DNA of 64,000 nucleotides from Gnomoniopsis sp. IMI 355080. Lineage: Eukaryota > Ascomycota > Sordariomycetes > Diaporthales > Gnomoniaceae. Below are positions 1 to 10,121 of the stretch, one piece after another. The translations under genes were made by a program, and so were the position numbers. Positions within the stretch are counted from its first letter, which is position 1. Each line of letters opens with the position of its first letter. The stretch lies in contig JAPEVC010000092.1 of assembly GCA_027946555.1 (NCBI GenBank), forward strand, positions 1-64,000, given 5' to 3'. The notes under the pieces were generated by a model. It worked only from the letters and a program-made list of their open reading frames with translations, had not been told where the DNA came from and did no database searches.

Positions 1-2
1 CG

Positions 3-1358
3 CCGCCACCCACCGCCCACGCGATCCTCACCAAGTCCGACCTCGCCGCCTCGCAGTCCGCCTACGCAAACCTCCTCGCCACGGCCAAAACCTACCGCCT
101 CGCCCTCGCGTCCTTGTCCAGCGCCGCCTCGGCCTTTGGTTCCGCCCTCGAGTCCTGCGCACGCCTCAAAGAAGCCCGCGCTGACTCGCTCGCCCTCGCC
201 GGCGGGCCCCACTCGTCCCACCACCACCAGGCGGCGCCCTCCACGGCCTCCTCCGGCTGCACCGCCGACTCGCTCCTCGCCGCCGCCGGCGTCCAGCACC
301 TCGTCGCCAACCACGAGCAAATCCTCTCCGAGACTGTCTACCGCTCCTTTGAAGTGCCGCTGCTGCACGAGCTCGACAAGTGGCGCCGCGACGTTGATGA
401 CGAGCAGAGCGGCTACCTCGCCGCCGTTAAGAAGCAGAGCGCCGACATCCGCAAGCTGGAGCGTGATGGCATGCGCCTGCACAAGCAGCGAGGGCCGCGC
501 GACGTCGCCCAGTTCCGTGGCCACCTGGTCGAGCTGACCACCAAGCTGGATGGCCTGACGGCCTTGCACGGCGAGCACGCGCGGACCTTGCTGCGCGAGA
601 GCCAGGACACCAGCGTCAAGATCCTCGAGGCCAGTTGCTCGCTTGTGCGCGCAGAGATTGACATTTTCGAGTCGCTGGCCCGCAAAGGCTGGTCCGGCGG
701 CGGCCTGGATGAGATTCTCGAAAAGGGCACGGACTTGTTTGCGGCTGACGAGCACCAACCTGCGGGTGACGGCGGTGTAGGCGGCGAAGGCGTCAAGTTG
801 TTCAGCATCCTGCCGCCAAAAAGTATCCTAGCCGACACCACCACGGGCAGCGACTCTACCGAGATGCTGCGCGGGCGGTCGCCAGCCGGGTTGGGCCACA
901 GACGGGCTGACAGTCTAGGTGTCATATCCGAGCCGTACCAGAGCTTGGCGGGCGCCGTAACTATCAGTCCTGCGAACGGCGGCGGCGGCGGCGGCGATGC
1001 GGACGGGGCGAGCATTTTCTCAGCCGACTTCAACGCGAGCGGGCGACCGCGCATGACACGGCCATTCTCACCGCAGCCGGTGCGCGTGGCGCCCGAGGAC
1101 GTCATGGGGAGTGAGGGCCGGGTGGCGAGTCCACCTCCGCCTCCTGTTGAGGAGGAGGACGAGGAAGAGGAGGAGACGGGGTCGGATAGTGAGGGGGGCC
1201 CGCCTAGTTCACCCGAGACGATTCGCGATGGGTTTGATGAGCATCCGTGGGATAGCGAGGGGGACGAGAGCAAGAAGCGGATTAGTACGGCGGCGAGCGA
1301 TCCTGAGGAGAGGGAGAGGCGGTGGAACGCGGCGGCGAGCGAGGACGAGACGGTATGA
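3..1358 (+). CDS. IVY1-like phospholipid-binding protein (5' end missing)
   Basis: The frame is open from the left edge to TGA at 1356-1358, so this is the C-terminal part (about 451 residues) of a gene that starts outside the window. The first ~190 residues are helical with coiled-coil-like spacing: a segment rich in Ala, Leu and Ser, then VYRSFEVPLLHELDKWRRDV and a long charged helix. I recognise this as the BAR-like region of fungal Ivy1 homologues. Yeast Ivy1 binds phospholipids and the Rab GTPase Ypt7 at the vacuole and is linked to TORC1/EGO and Fab1 regulation. The C-terminal half is low complexity: a Gly run from a GGC repeat near 981-995, then an acidic stretch at about 1145-1185, probably disordered. 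The assignment rests on pattern recognition of the helical region; other BAR-type proteins are possible. The next gene is convergent. Confidence 0.55.
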   Translation, partial: PPPTAHAILTKSDLAASQSAYANLLATAKTYRLALASLSSAASAFGSALESCARLKEARADSLALAGGPHSSHHHQAAPSTASSGCTADSLLAAAGVQHLVANHEQILSETVYRSFEVPLLHELDKWRRDVDDEQSGYLAAVKKQSADIRKLERDGMRLHKQRGPRDVAQFRGHLVELTTKLDGLTALHGEHARTLLRESQDTSVKILEASCSLVRAEIDIFESLARKGWSGGGLDEILEKGTDLFAADEHQPAGDGGVGGEGVKLFSILPPKSILADTTTGSDSTEMLRGRSPAGLGHRRADSLGVISEPYQSLAGAVTISPANGGGGGGDADGASIFSADFNASGRPRMTRPFSPQPVRVAPEDVMGSEGRVASPPPPPVEEEDEEEEETGSDSEGGPPSSPETIRDGFDEHPWDSEGDESKKRISTAASDPEERERRWNAAASEDETV

Positions 1359-2001
1359 CGATGGAACGGGCACGGAGTTGGACGAAGAGGACGAGAAGAC
1401 GAGAAGATGGACAAGATTGACGACCGCAAATAGACAGATGGGCGACGACGGAGACGATAGAGTTGGATACGAAGGGGGTTTTTGACATTTTGCACACACG
1501 ACACACTATACTACCAACAACAGCAACAACAACAACGACAGCAGCGGCAGGCATCATTCATCATCAGCTAGGCGTCATGGGTTTCATAGAGCATTCATTT
1601 TGGGGGTCTCAAGGGTTATTGAGTTCTTCGTTTTCGACGTTATTTCCCTCTTTGCTTCTTTTTAAAAAGACAACTTGACTGTACACTGCCTTCTTTTCGG
1701 GACTGATAGCTTCTGCCAAATCAAAGACACCGTCCTCTCCTTTGGCTGTGACCCAAAAACTCCTTCCTACGCTCAATGCTGTATGTGTGTGTGTTTGTCG
1801 TGAAATGATCGAAAGCAATTTCGGCATAACTCTATGCCCCTAAAATCAATGTATGTCTTACCAAGCCTTCAAGTCGGTTGCCAGCTCTCCGACCACATCC
1901 CACCGAATAGTGTCGACTTCCTCGGCATTCGGTAGCAGTGATTTGGCTCGCCAAGACAAGTCCTTCACACTTATTCTAGTCGTACCGCTATGGTAGCTAC
2001 A
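1359..2001. other. Intergenic, convergent 3' ends
   Basis: This lies between the stop codons of two convergent genes. It contains a CAA/CAG-type simple stretch at about 1516-1545 and T-rich tracts that may serve as polyadenylation signals. I see no gene. Confidence 0.6.
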
Positions 2002-3405
2002 TCAGTCGTCCTTATCCGGTGCGACAATTTCCCCTCCAAACAAATGAAACCATAGATCCAGCCAACAGATCAACTTCCAGTACAAGCTCGCACTGACCCA
2101 ATCAAATTCTCCCTCCGCCGTCCTCGGCACTTGGCTCCCGATCATACTTCCACTAAACCACTTGAGGAAGGGGATCTGGCTGAGCACACGACTCGTGAAC
2201 GATGGCTGCGGCAGCAGCGCCTGCTCAGCCGGCAACAGCACTGCCTTCTTCGCCGTCGGTATCATCCTACAATACGTGGGATCGGCTTGTTTGGCAGCTG
2301 CGGCCGTGATGAGGGTGTTGGCCGGGGGGCCGCCAATCACGGTCGAGGACGAAGACGTGACGGTGCCCACGGTGCCGGACTCGATAGTGCGGCTGCTGGT
2401 GTTTGAGTGCGGAGGGGACGTGTCCATCTCGTCGCCCGCTATCACCTCCTCGGGAAGGCGTCCGTCGCCAAAGTTTTGTCGCAGCTCGGCTGCTGTCCTG
2501 TTGCCGCCGAAGCCGGATCGTCGCCAGCCGGCTGGTATTTCGTCGCCCTGAGCTAGGGTCGTTGCGTCGGGGACAGGCTCATCTCGGACGGGGCCTGTTC
2601 CACGGTAAAGTTCAGCATAGATGAGGTGCCCCAGGATAGCCTGCGGGCTGGAGAAAATGGCGGCATCCGCAGCCTGCTGGGACTCGAAGGTGACCTTGAC
2701 CCAATGATTCCCACTGTCCGCCCTATTCACTTTCGCGCGTTCTTCCGGTGTGAGCAGTCGCCGCCGTGTCAGAGCCGGATCTCGCAGGTCAGACTTGTAG
2801 CGTCGAATTTCGTAAGGCGGATCACGGGGATAGTCCTCACAGATGCGCCCTGCAATGTGCTCGTACCGGTTGATGGCGGCATACTGCTGGTCGACGTCCT
2901 TGAAGCCACGAAGTATGACCTCGGTAGGGACATTGGGGATGTTGCGTGCGGTAGCATTAGTGTCGGCTGGAGACTGCGTATCGTCTGCAGGGGCGGTGGA
3001 AAGAGGTTGCGCTGGAGCACGGCGTTGCTTCTGGGATATGGTATCGGGGGCGTCCTCAAACTGGGTGTTTTGCTGGTCAAAAAAGGCAGTGAAAACCTTG
3101 TGGGCATTTTGTATGGTCGGATCTTCGCGGCGGGCGGGAGTTGCGGTTTTGGAGCGTGAGCGGCGCGTGGTCTTGCCAAAGGCGCCCGTTTCGGGCACGG
3201 CGCGTCGATTTCGAAGGTTGCTGGGTGTGTTGCCGTCTTGTCTAGGTGACTGTTAGTAGCTGCATACATGGCAACAGTCCTGGCGCAAAAGCCAGTAGCC
3301 GCGGGAGACTGACTGCGAGAATATCATGGCGTAGGGCCTCTGAACGCCATCCTCGCCGATATAGAGCTCCTCGTCGGGGACGTTGTGCAGGATTAAAGGA
3401 GCCAT
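2002..3405 (-). CDS. NUP53: Nucleoporin Nup53/Nup35-type (RRM_Nup35 domain)
   Basis: Two exons: 3314-3405 and 2002-3241, with an intron at 3242-3313 (donor GTCAGT, branch CTAAC, acceptor TAG). The joined product is 443 residues. Exon 1 encodes MAPLILHNVPDEELYIGEDG, the conserved N terminus of sordariomycete Nup53 proteins. The splice restores FSQQDGNTPS and then a basic RRSRSK segment. Residues of about 133-248 form the atypical dimerising RRM of the Nup35/Nup53 family (VILRGF ... HWVKVTFESQQAADAAI). The last ~30 residues contain an aromatic amphipathic helix (LYWKLICWLDLWFHLF), known in this family to bind the nuclear membrane. Nup53 links the inner-ring scaffold of the nuclear pore to the membrane. 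It is transcribed divergently from ATG29 across about 0.5 kb. Confidence 0.9.
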
Positions 3406-3912
3406 GCCAAGCTGCAGCGAGAGCTGTCGAGGTAACCCAACAAGAGACTTCGAATCAAGTCAAAGACTGGTAAAGGCCGTGAGAGCAGCAAACAGGAAGA
3501 CGTGAAAGGAAGGATATAAGGAAGGCGTGGTCCGAGCTGTCTAAAAAGCACTCTGGAGCAAGGCTGTCGTTGGCAGGGGCGAAAGCTGCTGGGAAAAAGA
3601 AGTCTTTCGGCAGGAAGCCTTTCTTTGACAATTGACTGCGACGCGATAATTCTGCCACGGCAACCACCTGGAGAACCCCTGCTAGCCTGCTAAGACAGCT
3701 GATCCCTGTTCCATGACCCCCTGTCTGCGACTACCTGCTGGGGAGACGTGCAGGGCTCCTGGACTTACACCAAGCTGAGAACCATCCTTCAACATCTGAT
3801 TCTATCCGACCTGACCTGTCCATCTTCATCCTGGCATCAAGTCTCACGGGTATTTCATCCTGGTGCCACCGTCTCATTCGGCGTGCCATTCTGCCACACA
3901 ATCTCGCGCAAT
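3406..3912. promoter_or_regulatory. Shared divergent promoter region of NUP53 and ATG29
   Basis: These 507 bp separate the start codons of two divergent genes and must hold both 5' regions. I see pyrimidine-rich tracts upstream of each start but no motif that I can name. Confidence 0.5.
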
Positions 3913-5533
3913 ATGGACGCCGAGCCAACATATACCGTATTCGTCAGGCTTCCCTTTCCTAGAGGCAGCTTTGTGGATCCGCCGGCGGTAAGTGCCTCTT
4001 TACTATCAGTCTGCGGGTCGAGGGCACCAGTCTGGGACTAATATGCAACACCAAAGGTGAATTGGACGGCCGCAAAAGATGAGGAACTGTGGAAGATCTT
4101 CTCGGGTGTGGCAAAGCCTGCGACCATTGACTGTATGTGCACATGCGACACAACCTAACCCCCCTCCTTTTGCTTCTCTGTACTCCTCACTGACCGTGTC
4201 TCACTGTAGGGGAAGAGCTGTAAGTCGGCATATCCATCCATTTGGGCATATCATCTCACATGTACCACAGAGCAGCCAGATTTGAAGCCCCTTTCGACTT
4301 CCTCACCCAGCAAGTCGCATACCTTCACCACCGTCATGATTCCCAGGTCCGAGCAACCTTACGCATGGCTCCTGCTGCAGCTAGGAGCGCAGCAGTCCAG
4401 TCTCCAGCGTCTGGTTCTGAGTCTGCCTCGGCCATGGCAAGGACTGCTTCAGGCCAGGGCCAGTCAGGTCGTCCAAGAGCCCCTTCACAACTATCTATTC
4501 GCAAGGACAGCCCCGCTGTTAGGAATGATGCCAGTCTTCCAAATACTCCAAGAGTCGGCACGGCTCCTAGCGCAACCTTTGGCGGAACGCCCCGGCCGGC
4601 AGCGTCACGAGGTCCATCGGGAGGCGCCCAGGCGCAAGCCAGTGGTCCGGGCAGTGCTGCAGGCTCGTTGCGGCTGCGGACGGGCATGAGGCCTCCATCA
4701 CCGCCGCGCATGCACTCTGGAAGACAGCGTTTCTCGTCGCTGAACGATGCAACTCCGTCTACGCCAGGGGTCCAGACCGCTGCGGAGCTGGCGTCCCCTG
4801 TGCCGGCTTCGCCCTCTTCGGATGGTTCATCCGATGATTCTTCCAGCCCTGCTCAGTCTCGAGTCATCCGCCGCCCTCCTCGCTTCCAACAACCCCAGAC
4901 ACTCGACCGAGATGGCGACGAAGCCTTTCTTTCTGATATGGACGAGGAGGTCCAGCCCGCCTTCCTCCCTTACCAGTCCAAGCCGCCAAGCGAAGATAAT
5001 GGAAGCGAAGGGAGCAGCAGCGCACAGTTCTCGGATCCCAGCGCCACACTTCGAGGTGACCCACGCGACTTCGCTGCCAACGCTGCTCGGAGGCTGCAGA
5101 ACGTTACAGGCGGAGATCGCAGCCAAGCCAAAAGCAAAGGCAAGGGGAGGGACAGAGTCTTGCAAAGATCGGGTACCTCTGATTCTTCAGGAGGTTCGGC
5201 CCCACAACGCCAGACGGGAGACCGAAGGCATCCATCTAACCCACTGTCCCCAAAACGGACAGCTGAGTTAAAAGGAAAAGGCTTATCGCGAGAGGGAAGT
5301 GATGGCGCTCCTAGTATGGGAAGTAGCTTTAGTGATTTAGACGGTAGGGCGACCACCTCCATTCTTGTTTACTTTCTACTTGACGCTGCGCTTTTGCTGG
5401 TATGCTAACGATTTGTAATGCAGACGCCTCAGTCACTCAATCCGCGTTGGAGGAGGTGGTGGCAAGCAAGATGCAGAATGGAGGCATTGGAAGCACGATT
5501 AGTATGTTCAGAAGTCGATACTTGCCAAAGTAA
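3913..5533 (+). CDS. ATG29: Autophagy-related protein Atg29
   Basis: Five exons: 3913-3987, 4057-4132, 4210-4219, 4271-5343 and 5424-5533, giving 447 residues. Exon 3 is only 10 nt (GG GAA GAG CT). It is needed to rebuild the conserved TIDWEELAARFEAPFDFL. The N terminus YTVFVRLPFPRGSFVDPP and the following domain to about residue 85 are diagnostic for Atg29. In Atg29 this region joins Atg17 and Atg31 in the scaffold that starts phagophore assembly. The middle ~300 residues are Ser/Pro/Gly-rich and probably disordered, with many possible phosphosites. The C terminus ALEEVVASKMQNGG ... RSRYLPK is also conserved in filamentous-fungal Atg29. All junctions use GT-AG and keep phase. The gene shares its 5' region with NUP53. 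Confidence 0.93.
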
Positions 5534-6066
5534 CGGCCTGCAATAATACTCAATGCACCTATAATGCCGCAAAGTACGACGAGACAGATCAGTTGATCAA
5601 AGAGTACGAACAGCCACCGAGTATGCAGGGTTCTTCAATTTGCTGTGAAACCCGTAATGAATTCTCTACTCCCAGCCCTCTTTGGAAGTCAATTTGCAAG
5701 TGACGACCAGCAGCTTCCACGATGTCAAATGCTACCCCGTCACTCGCAACCTCCAGGTGTCCTCTTCCTTCCAGATGGGACACGCCTGTGTCTCCAGGAA
5801 TGACGTCCTTTTTCCTCTATCAAGGTAGTATACCCCTTCCTGTAGAAGCTGGCAAAGTTTTCTCTAGACCCCCATCATTGCAGTTCCTGTCTCCACCACC
5901 GGCCAGTATCAGCATATGTGGTCAATCATCTAAGCATGAAAATTCGACTCACCACGATTCCAGTGTCCACAAACAGCTTTAACCCACCCATCGGCCACCA
6001 AACACTTTCGTAGGTGCTGCTGCGGGTGGAGTTCAAAATACCAGCAAGACTGGGCCTTTCTGTGTA
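5534..6066. other. Intergenic between convergent ATG29 and F-box gene
   Basis: Two genes end toward each other here. I find only short open frames without splice support and no RNA gene. Confidence 0.6.
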
Positions 6067-7166
6067 TCAAATTTTCCTGAGAAACTCTTCCAGGAAGAAG
6101 GGATGCTGGCGTTGACACGGCGCACCAGCGACGCTCAAATGGGCGAGCACTCCGACCAGTCCCGTGGATATGGCGCCTTCAACCAGATGCACGGGGCTTG
6201 GATAACACTGGTGATATCCCGTATGACCTGCATGAGGACACGCCACCCCCTTCCTCACGCTGTCGAGGACTGATCCCCATACCAGTGCAGTAAGGAAGCT
6301 GTGAACTTCACTAATACCATCGGCCTCGTCCCTGGTGTGGCACTCCCAGAAGGCCTCAATAATCCACACGAAGCAAATGGATGAACGCCAGCGCCAGTAC
6401 CACAGCTGGCCGCCAAAGAGTCGACAGAAAGTCTCAAAATGCCACAGTGCAGTCTCGAAATCCGGAGAACCTGGTGACCGCTCGATTGCTTTAGCCCCCA
6501 TTAAAAAGGGCACGAGAAACATCTCAGTCAGTCTGCGGTGGGCTTTGTGGACTTGTACCATATCACGTGCTCTCTTGATGGTAAATGGACCTTTGATCGG
6601 GTCAAAGTCCGCCTCGGGCTGAGCTCGCACAACTCCCGCCATCGTGTGGATCGCAGCCGCAGCGCGAGCATGCTTCACGATAACGTCACGCGCCTTATGT
6701 GGCGTAGGACCAGTTGGAATTGGCATGAAGGAGAGGAGATCGTTCAAGTCTCTGGCGTTGTCCTGGTTGAGAGGGATGCGTAAGGCCACAATCGCTCCAG
6801 GGTGAAGGTCCGAGAGGTTTCCCAGCTCGCGGCACAGCGCTTTTTCAAGCAGGTGAGTTTCGATGGCACGAAAAGCAGCGTACCATCGGCGGCAAGACAT
6901 GCTTGCGTTAGCAACGGAGTCGACGTCAGGAAGGAAACCGAGCACGTCTTGCACCACCTCGACAGGTAGTGTGGAGAGACTGGGTACTATGACTTGCAGT
7001 CCAGCGGGACTGATGCTGCAATCTGTGTCCAGTACCATTTCAGCAGAACTCTGATCCAAGTCCTGGAAATTGGAGTTAGCTATAGGCTTTAGACAGCTCA
7101 AAGTATAACATCCAGGGCAGAAGAAGTACTTACATGGTGGACCAAGCCTGGTGGGAAGTAAGCCAT
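6067..7166 (-). CDS. F-box domain protein
   Basis: Two exons: 7134-7166 (11 codons, MAYFPPGLVHH) and 6067-7062, with a 71-bp intron (donor GTAAGT, branch GCTAAC, acceptor CAG). The product is 342 residues. Residues of about 41-80 match an F-box: LSTLPVEVVQDVLGFLPDVD followed by CRRWYAAF. F-box proteins bind Skp1 in SCF ubiquitin ligases and choose substrates. The rest has no recognisable leucine-rich or WD repeats. It contains a Trp-rich stretch (LWYWRWRSSICFVW) and a region of basic helices. Substrates cannot be predicted. Fungi carry many lineage-specific proteins with only an N-terminal F-box. An ATG inside the intron-retained frame (near 7101) would give a slightly different N terminus, but the spliced model is better supported. 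Confidence 0.8.
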
Positions 7167-7538
7167 CTTCCTGAATGTAGCTGGTGTGGGTGGTTTGGAG
7201 CTAGTTTGAAGGAAGAGAAAGCAAGAAAGATCAAAGGTTGGAACAGTGGAATTTGAGAAGGCTGAATTTTTGGCTGCTGTAGAATTGATGGAGCTACGAT
7301 GAGGTATATAAAGTTTGTCGATGGAAGACCTCCAGACGACTAATCGCACTGAGCTGGGGTCGGGGATGACAGCAGCAGACAAGATAGATACAGAAGACCT
7401 CAACGAGTTGAAGATTCCTCAGACCCAATGAAATTGCTTTTAATTTAGACTGAATAAAATACTATGGGTGCAAGTGCTCACAGAGAAGCGAATAAGGGCA
7501 TACATTAGTACACCCAAATTCTCATCAAGCAACCACTT
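7167..7538. other. Intergenic between F-box gene and dioxygenase
   Basis: This holds the 5' region of the F-box gene on the minus strand and the 3' end of the dioxygenase gene. A TATA-like AGGTATATAAAG lies at about 7301-7312, about 135 bp upstream of the F-box start. Nothing else is evident. Confidence 0.45.
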
Positions 7539-8688
7539 TCAGATGCTGTCACTGGGTACTTCTCCAAACCTATACTGTGCCCAAGCAAAGCAGCCTTCAT
7601 GCTTTGTCCATAACTGCTTGCCGACATCTGGACCAGCAGCACCGGCAGCAACATACACTGGCATGAGGTGGTCCATCCAGGGATGCGCCTGCTTCGCATC
7701 CGGGCGTCCGCAAGCCATGGCCATCTTCATCTGTCTCTCGTTCACAGGCGCCTCAACGGCCTCCTTCAGGGCATTGTCGAAGCTGACGGCATAAGGCAGC
7801 GGCCTGCTAGGGTCGTCCGATGACATGGTGGTCCACATGTCGCGGAGATTATGCACCGACATGCCCGTGCCGATGATCACCACGCCTTCGTCACGGAGAC
7901 CGGCTACCGCTTGGCCAAGTCGGTAGTGCTGATCCGGGTCCTCGGAGTGGAACAAGGAGACTTGGACGAGCGGCACATTTAAGGGGTTTTCCATGGGGTC
8001 GAACGCGACGTGAAAGCCGGCATAGACGCCATGGTCCAAACCGCGCTGGACGCCCTGGGATTTTATGCCGGCGGCGGTGAGCATGTCAATAATGTGGTTG
8101 GCTAGCTCCGGATCGCCGGTATTCGGATACGTAGCCTTGTACATATAATCTGGAAAGCCATAGAAGCTATTTTTCGTCAGCTCGCCAAGTTTTCCCTCGA
8201 GCAGAAGTTGCTTCACCCACTCATATATCAGATCCGTCATTAGAGCATTGTTGACGTGAATGAGATCGGACTTGGCCTGCCAATGAGCCGAGAAAACAAC
8301 GACCGCCCTTGGCTTGACCTTTTGTGTGATCTCCTTTCCAATACCTTGAAGAACGGCATAAACCTCGTGTTCCTTGTTATACATCACATCGGGCTAGTTC
8401 AGGCCCCAATTAGCATTTAATGTCCTCGGCGCCACAGGGGAGGGGAGTGGCAGCACATACACCTCCATGGCTGAAAAAGTACACAGGTGGTCTCGTTGCC
8501 ATGGTTGTATTTCTGGAAGAGTAATGGGCTTTAGAAGTGAAGTTTGACAAGACAGGCCGTTGAAGAGCCTTGGAGGCGCGCGAGAACATGGGCAGTTCGG
8601 GAAGCAAAGAAGAGTAGTAGGCGGCCAAAAGGGCTACAATCACGGAGGATACGGCGATGAGAGCCCTAGTAGACATCTGTGAGGCCAT
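7539..8688 (-). CDS. LigB/DODA-type extradiol ring-cleaving dioxygenase
   Basis: Two exons: 8461-8688 and 7539-8393, intron 8394-8460 (donor GTATGT, acceptor TAG). The splice gives PPVYFFSHGGPDVMYNKEHE, the start of class III extradiol dioxygenases of the LigB/4,5-DOPA dioxygenase group. Candidate metal and catalytic histidines are seen in FSHGG, VVFSAHWQAKS, TGMSVHNLRDM and PWMDHLMPVYV. These enzymes use Fe(II) or Zn to open catechol-type rings. Two starts are possible. The ATG at 8688 gives 360 residues with a hydrophobic N-terminal segment (ALIAVSSVIVALLAAYYSSL), which suggests a membrane anchor or secretion signal. The ATG at 8502 gives 298 residues and a normal soluble enzyme. A TATA-like element at 8703-8710 lies very close to the upstream ATG. 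The substrate is unknown. The gene diverges from the thioesterase gene. Confidence 0.87.
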
Positions 8689-8702
8689 GAGAGTACTTGA
8701 AG

Positions 8703-8710
8703 TATAAATA
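8703..8710 (-). promoter_or_regulatory. TATA-like element of the dioxygenase gene
   Basis: TATTTATA on the minus strand lies 15 bp upstream of the 8688 ATG and about 200 bp upstream of the 8502 ATG. If it is used, many transcripts might start after the first ATG and favour the shorter soluble enzyme. Confidence 0.35.
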
Positions 8711-9091
8711 TACAAGAATAAAAGCCATGGCTTCTGGGAAACACAGATGAAAGATCTGCGATATTTCAATACCGTGAAGTCGAAGAAGGTTAGGTAATCC
8801 TTGGCTCTCGATGTGGATATTGGCGGAAAAGAGACCCCTGCCATCGGATTTACGGCCGCGCCATTTTCCACTGCAAGGCTCCGGCTCGGGACGCAGTGAC
8901 CCACTAAAGGTGCCGACAGGGGTCGTGCTTCAACGTCACTCGTTGTCGATTCGGCCTACTCGAAGGGCCGAAAATAGACCACCACAGACGACTGCCGACC
9001 GATCAGCCTGTCATCAACCCCCTGTAGACACACCGTGTGGGCTCTACATTTACTTACCTACACCTATCTTAGGTACCTGTAGCTTTTCACG
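8711..9091. promoter_or_regulatory. Divergent intergenic region upstream of the thioesterase gene
   Basis: This is the 5' region shared by the dioxygenase and thioesterase genes. It contains the palindrome-rich string TTAGGTACCT at 9069-9078, one of many ACCTAGGT-like motifs in the window's intergenic DNA. Confidence 0.4.
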
Positions 9092-10121
9092 ATGGCACTG
9101 CGATACAGTGCACCTCTGGTGTTCCCTGCCGTCAAAACTCACACTGCCACGGTCATCTTCTCTCACGGCTTAGGCGACACAGGACACGGATGGGCTTCAG
9201 GTGTTGAGAACTGGCGTCGGCGGGAGCGACTGGATGAAGTCAAGTTTATCCTGCCCCATGCCCCCACGATTCCCATCACCTGCAATGTGAGTCTAGCTTC
9301 CAGCCGTCCTTGTTCGTCCTCCTATACTAACCTCAAAATAGGGCGGTTTTCGAATGCCGGGCTGGTTCGACATCGTAAGTCTTGTCAATTCCTTACAGAC
9401 TCGTATCACAGGTGCGCGTGACTAAAGACCTTGCACAGAAAGTCCTCGACGGCGGTGTCGAGACCATGCGTGAGAACGAAGATGCCGAGGGCATCAAGGC
9501 CTCTGCGGAGTATTTGAACACCATCATTCAGCAAGAGATCGACGCTGGCATCCCTGCTGATCGGATTGTGCTCGGAGGCTTTAGCCAGGGCGGTGCTATG
9601 TCCATCTACACAGGCCTGATGGCAAAGGTCAAGCTCGCCGGTATTGTGTCCTTATCAGGCTGGCTGTTGCTCAGCAAGACCTTCCGCGAGGCTTTGAACG
9701 CAGGACCAAAGATGAACGAGAACACGCCTATTTTCAGTATGGACCCTTCCCGCAGTCCACCTGGTGTCCCTTAGGCACATTCACTGCGTCTCTCGAAGCC
9801 CTTTAGACAAGCTTGCTGACTGGCAAATACAATAGTGGGCCAAGGCGACTCGGACCCCTTGGTCAAGCCGGAGTTGAGTCTGCTGAGCTACCAGGTGCTG
9901 AACACAATTGGCTTGAACGTCACTCACAAGCTCTATCCGTAAGTCCGCTTTCCGAAAAAAATGTCATTTAGGAATATCCACAACCATTTCCTGACCAGAA
10001 GTCTAGGGGTCTTGGCCACTCAGCGGCCCTCGAGGAGCTAGATGACGTTGAGAAATTCTTGCAGGAGAAGCTTCCCCCCAAAGGCAACAAGGCCGCTGAG
10101 GAGGGAAAACCCGAGTTATAA
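9092..10121 (+). CDS. APT1: Acyl-protein thioesterase 1
   Basis: Five exons: 9092-9286, 9342-9374, 9439-9736, 9836-9938 and 10007-10121; 247 residues. This alpha/beta hydrolase removes palmitoyl groups from S-acylated proteins. The start LVFPAVKTHTATVIFSHGLG and the oxyanion-hole region FSHGLGDTGHGW are typical. The nucleophile is Ser in VLGGFSQGGAMS (about residue 124), the acid is Asp in GQGDSDPLV (about 180) and the His is in GLGHSA (about 213). The second exon is 33 nt and encodes GGFRMPGWFDI. All introns are 55-99 bp with consensus ends, and only this combination restores the family sequence. The length matches fungal Apt1 (about 240 residues). The C terminus is a lysine-rich tail. Confidence 0.93.

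Noticed and set aside
413..1504. Long minus-strand frame (363 codons) opposite the IVY1-like gene
   Set aside because: It is a composition-driven shadow of a GC-rich gene, rich in Ser/Pro/Arg, with no recognisable domain.
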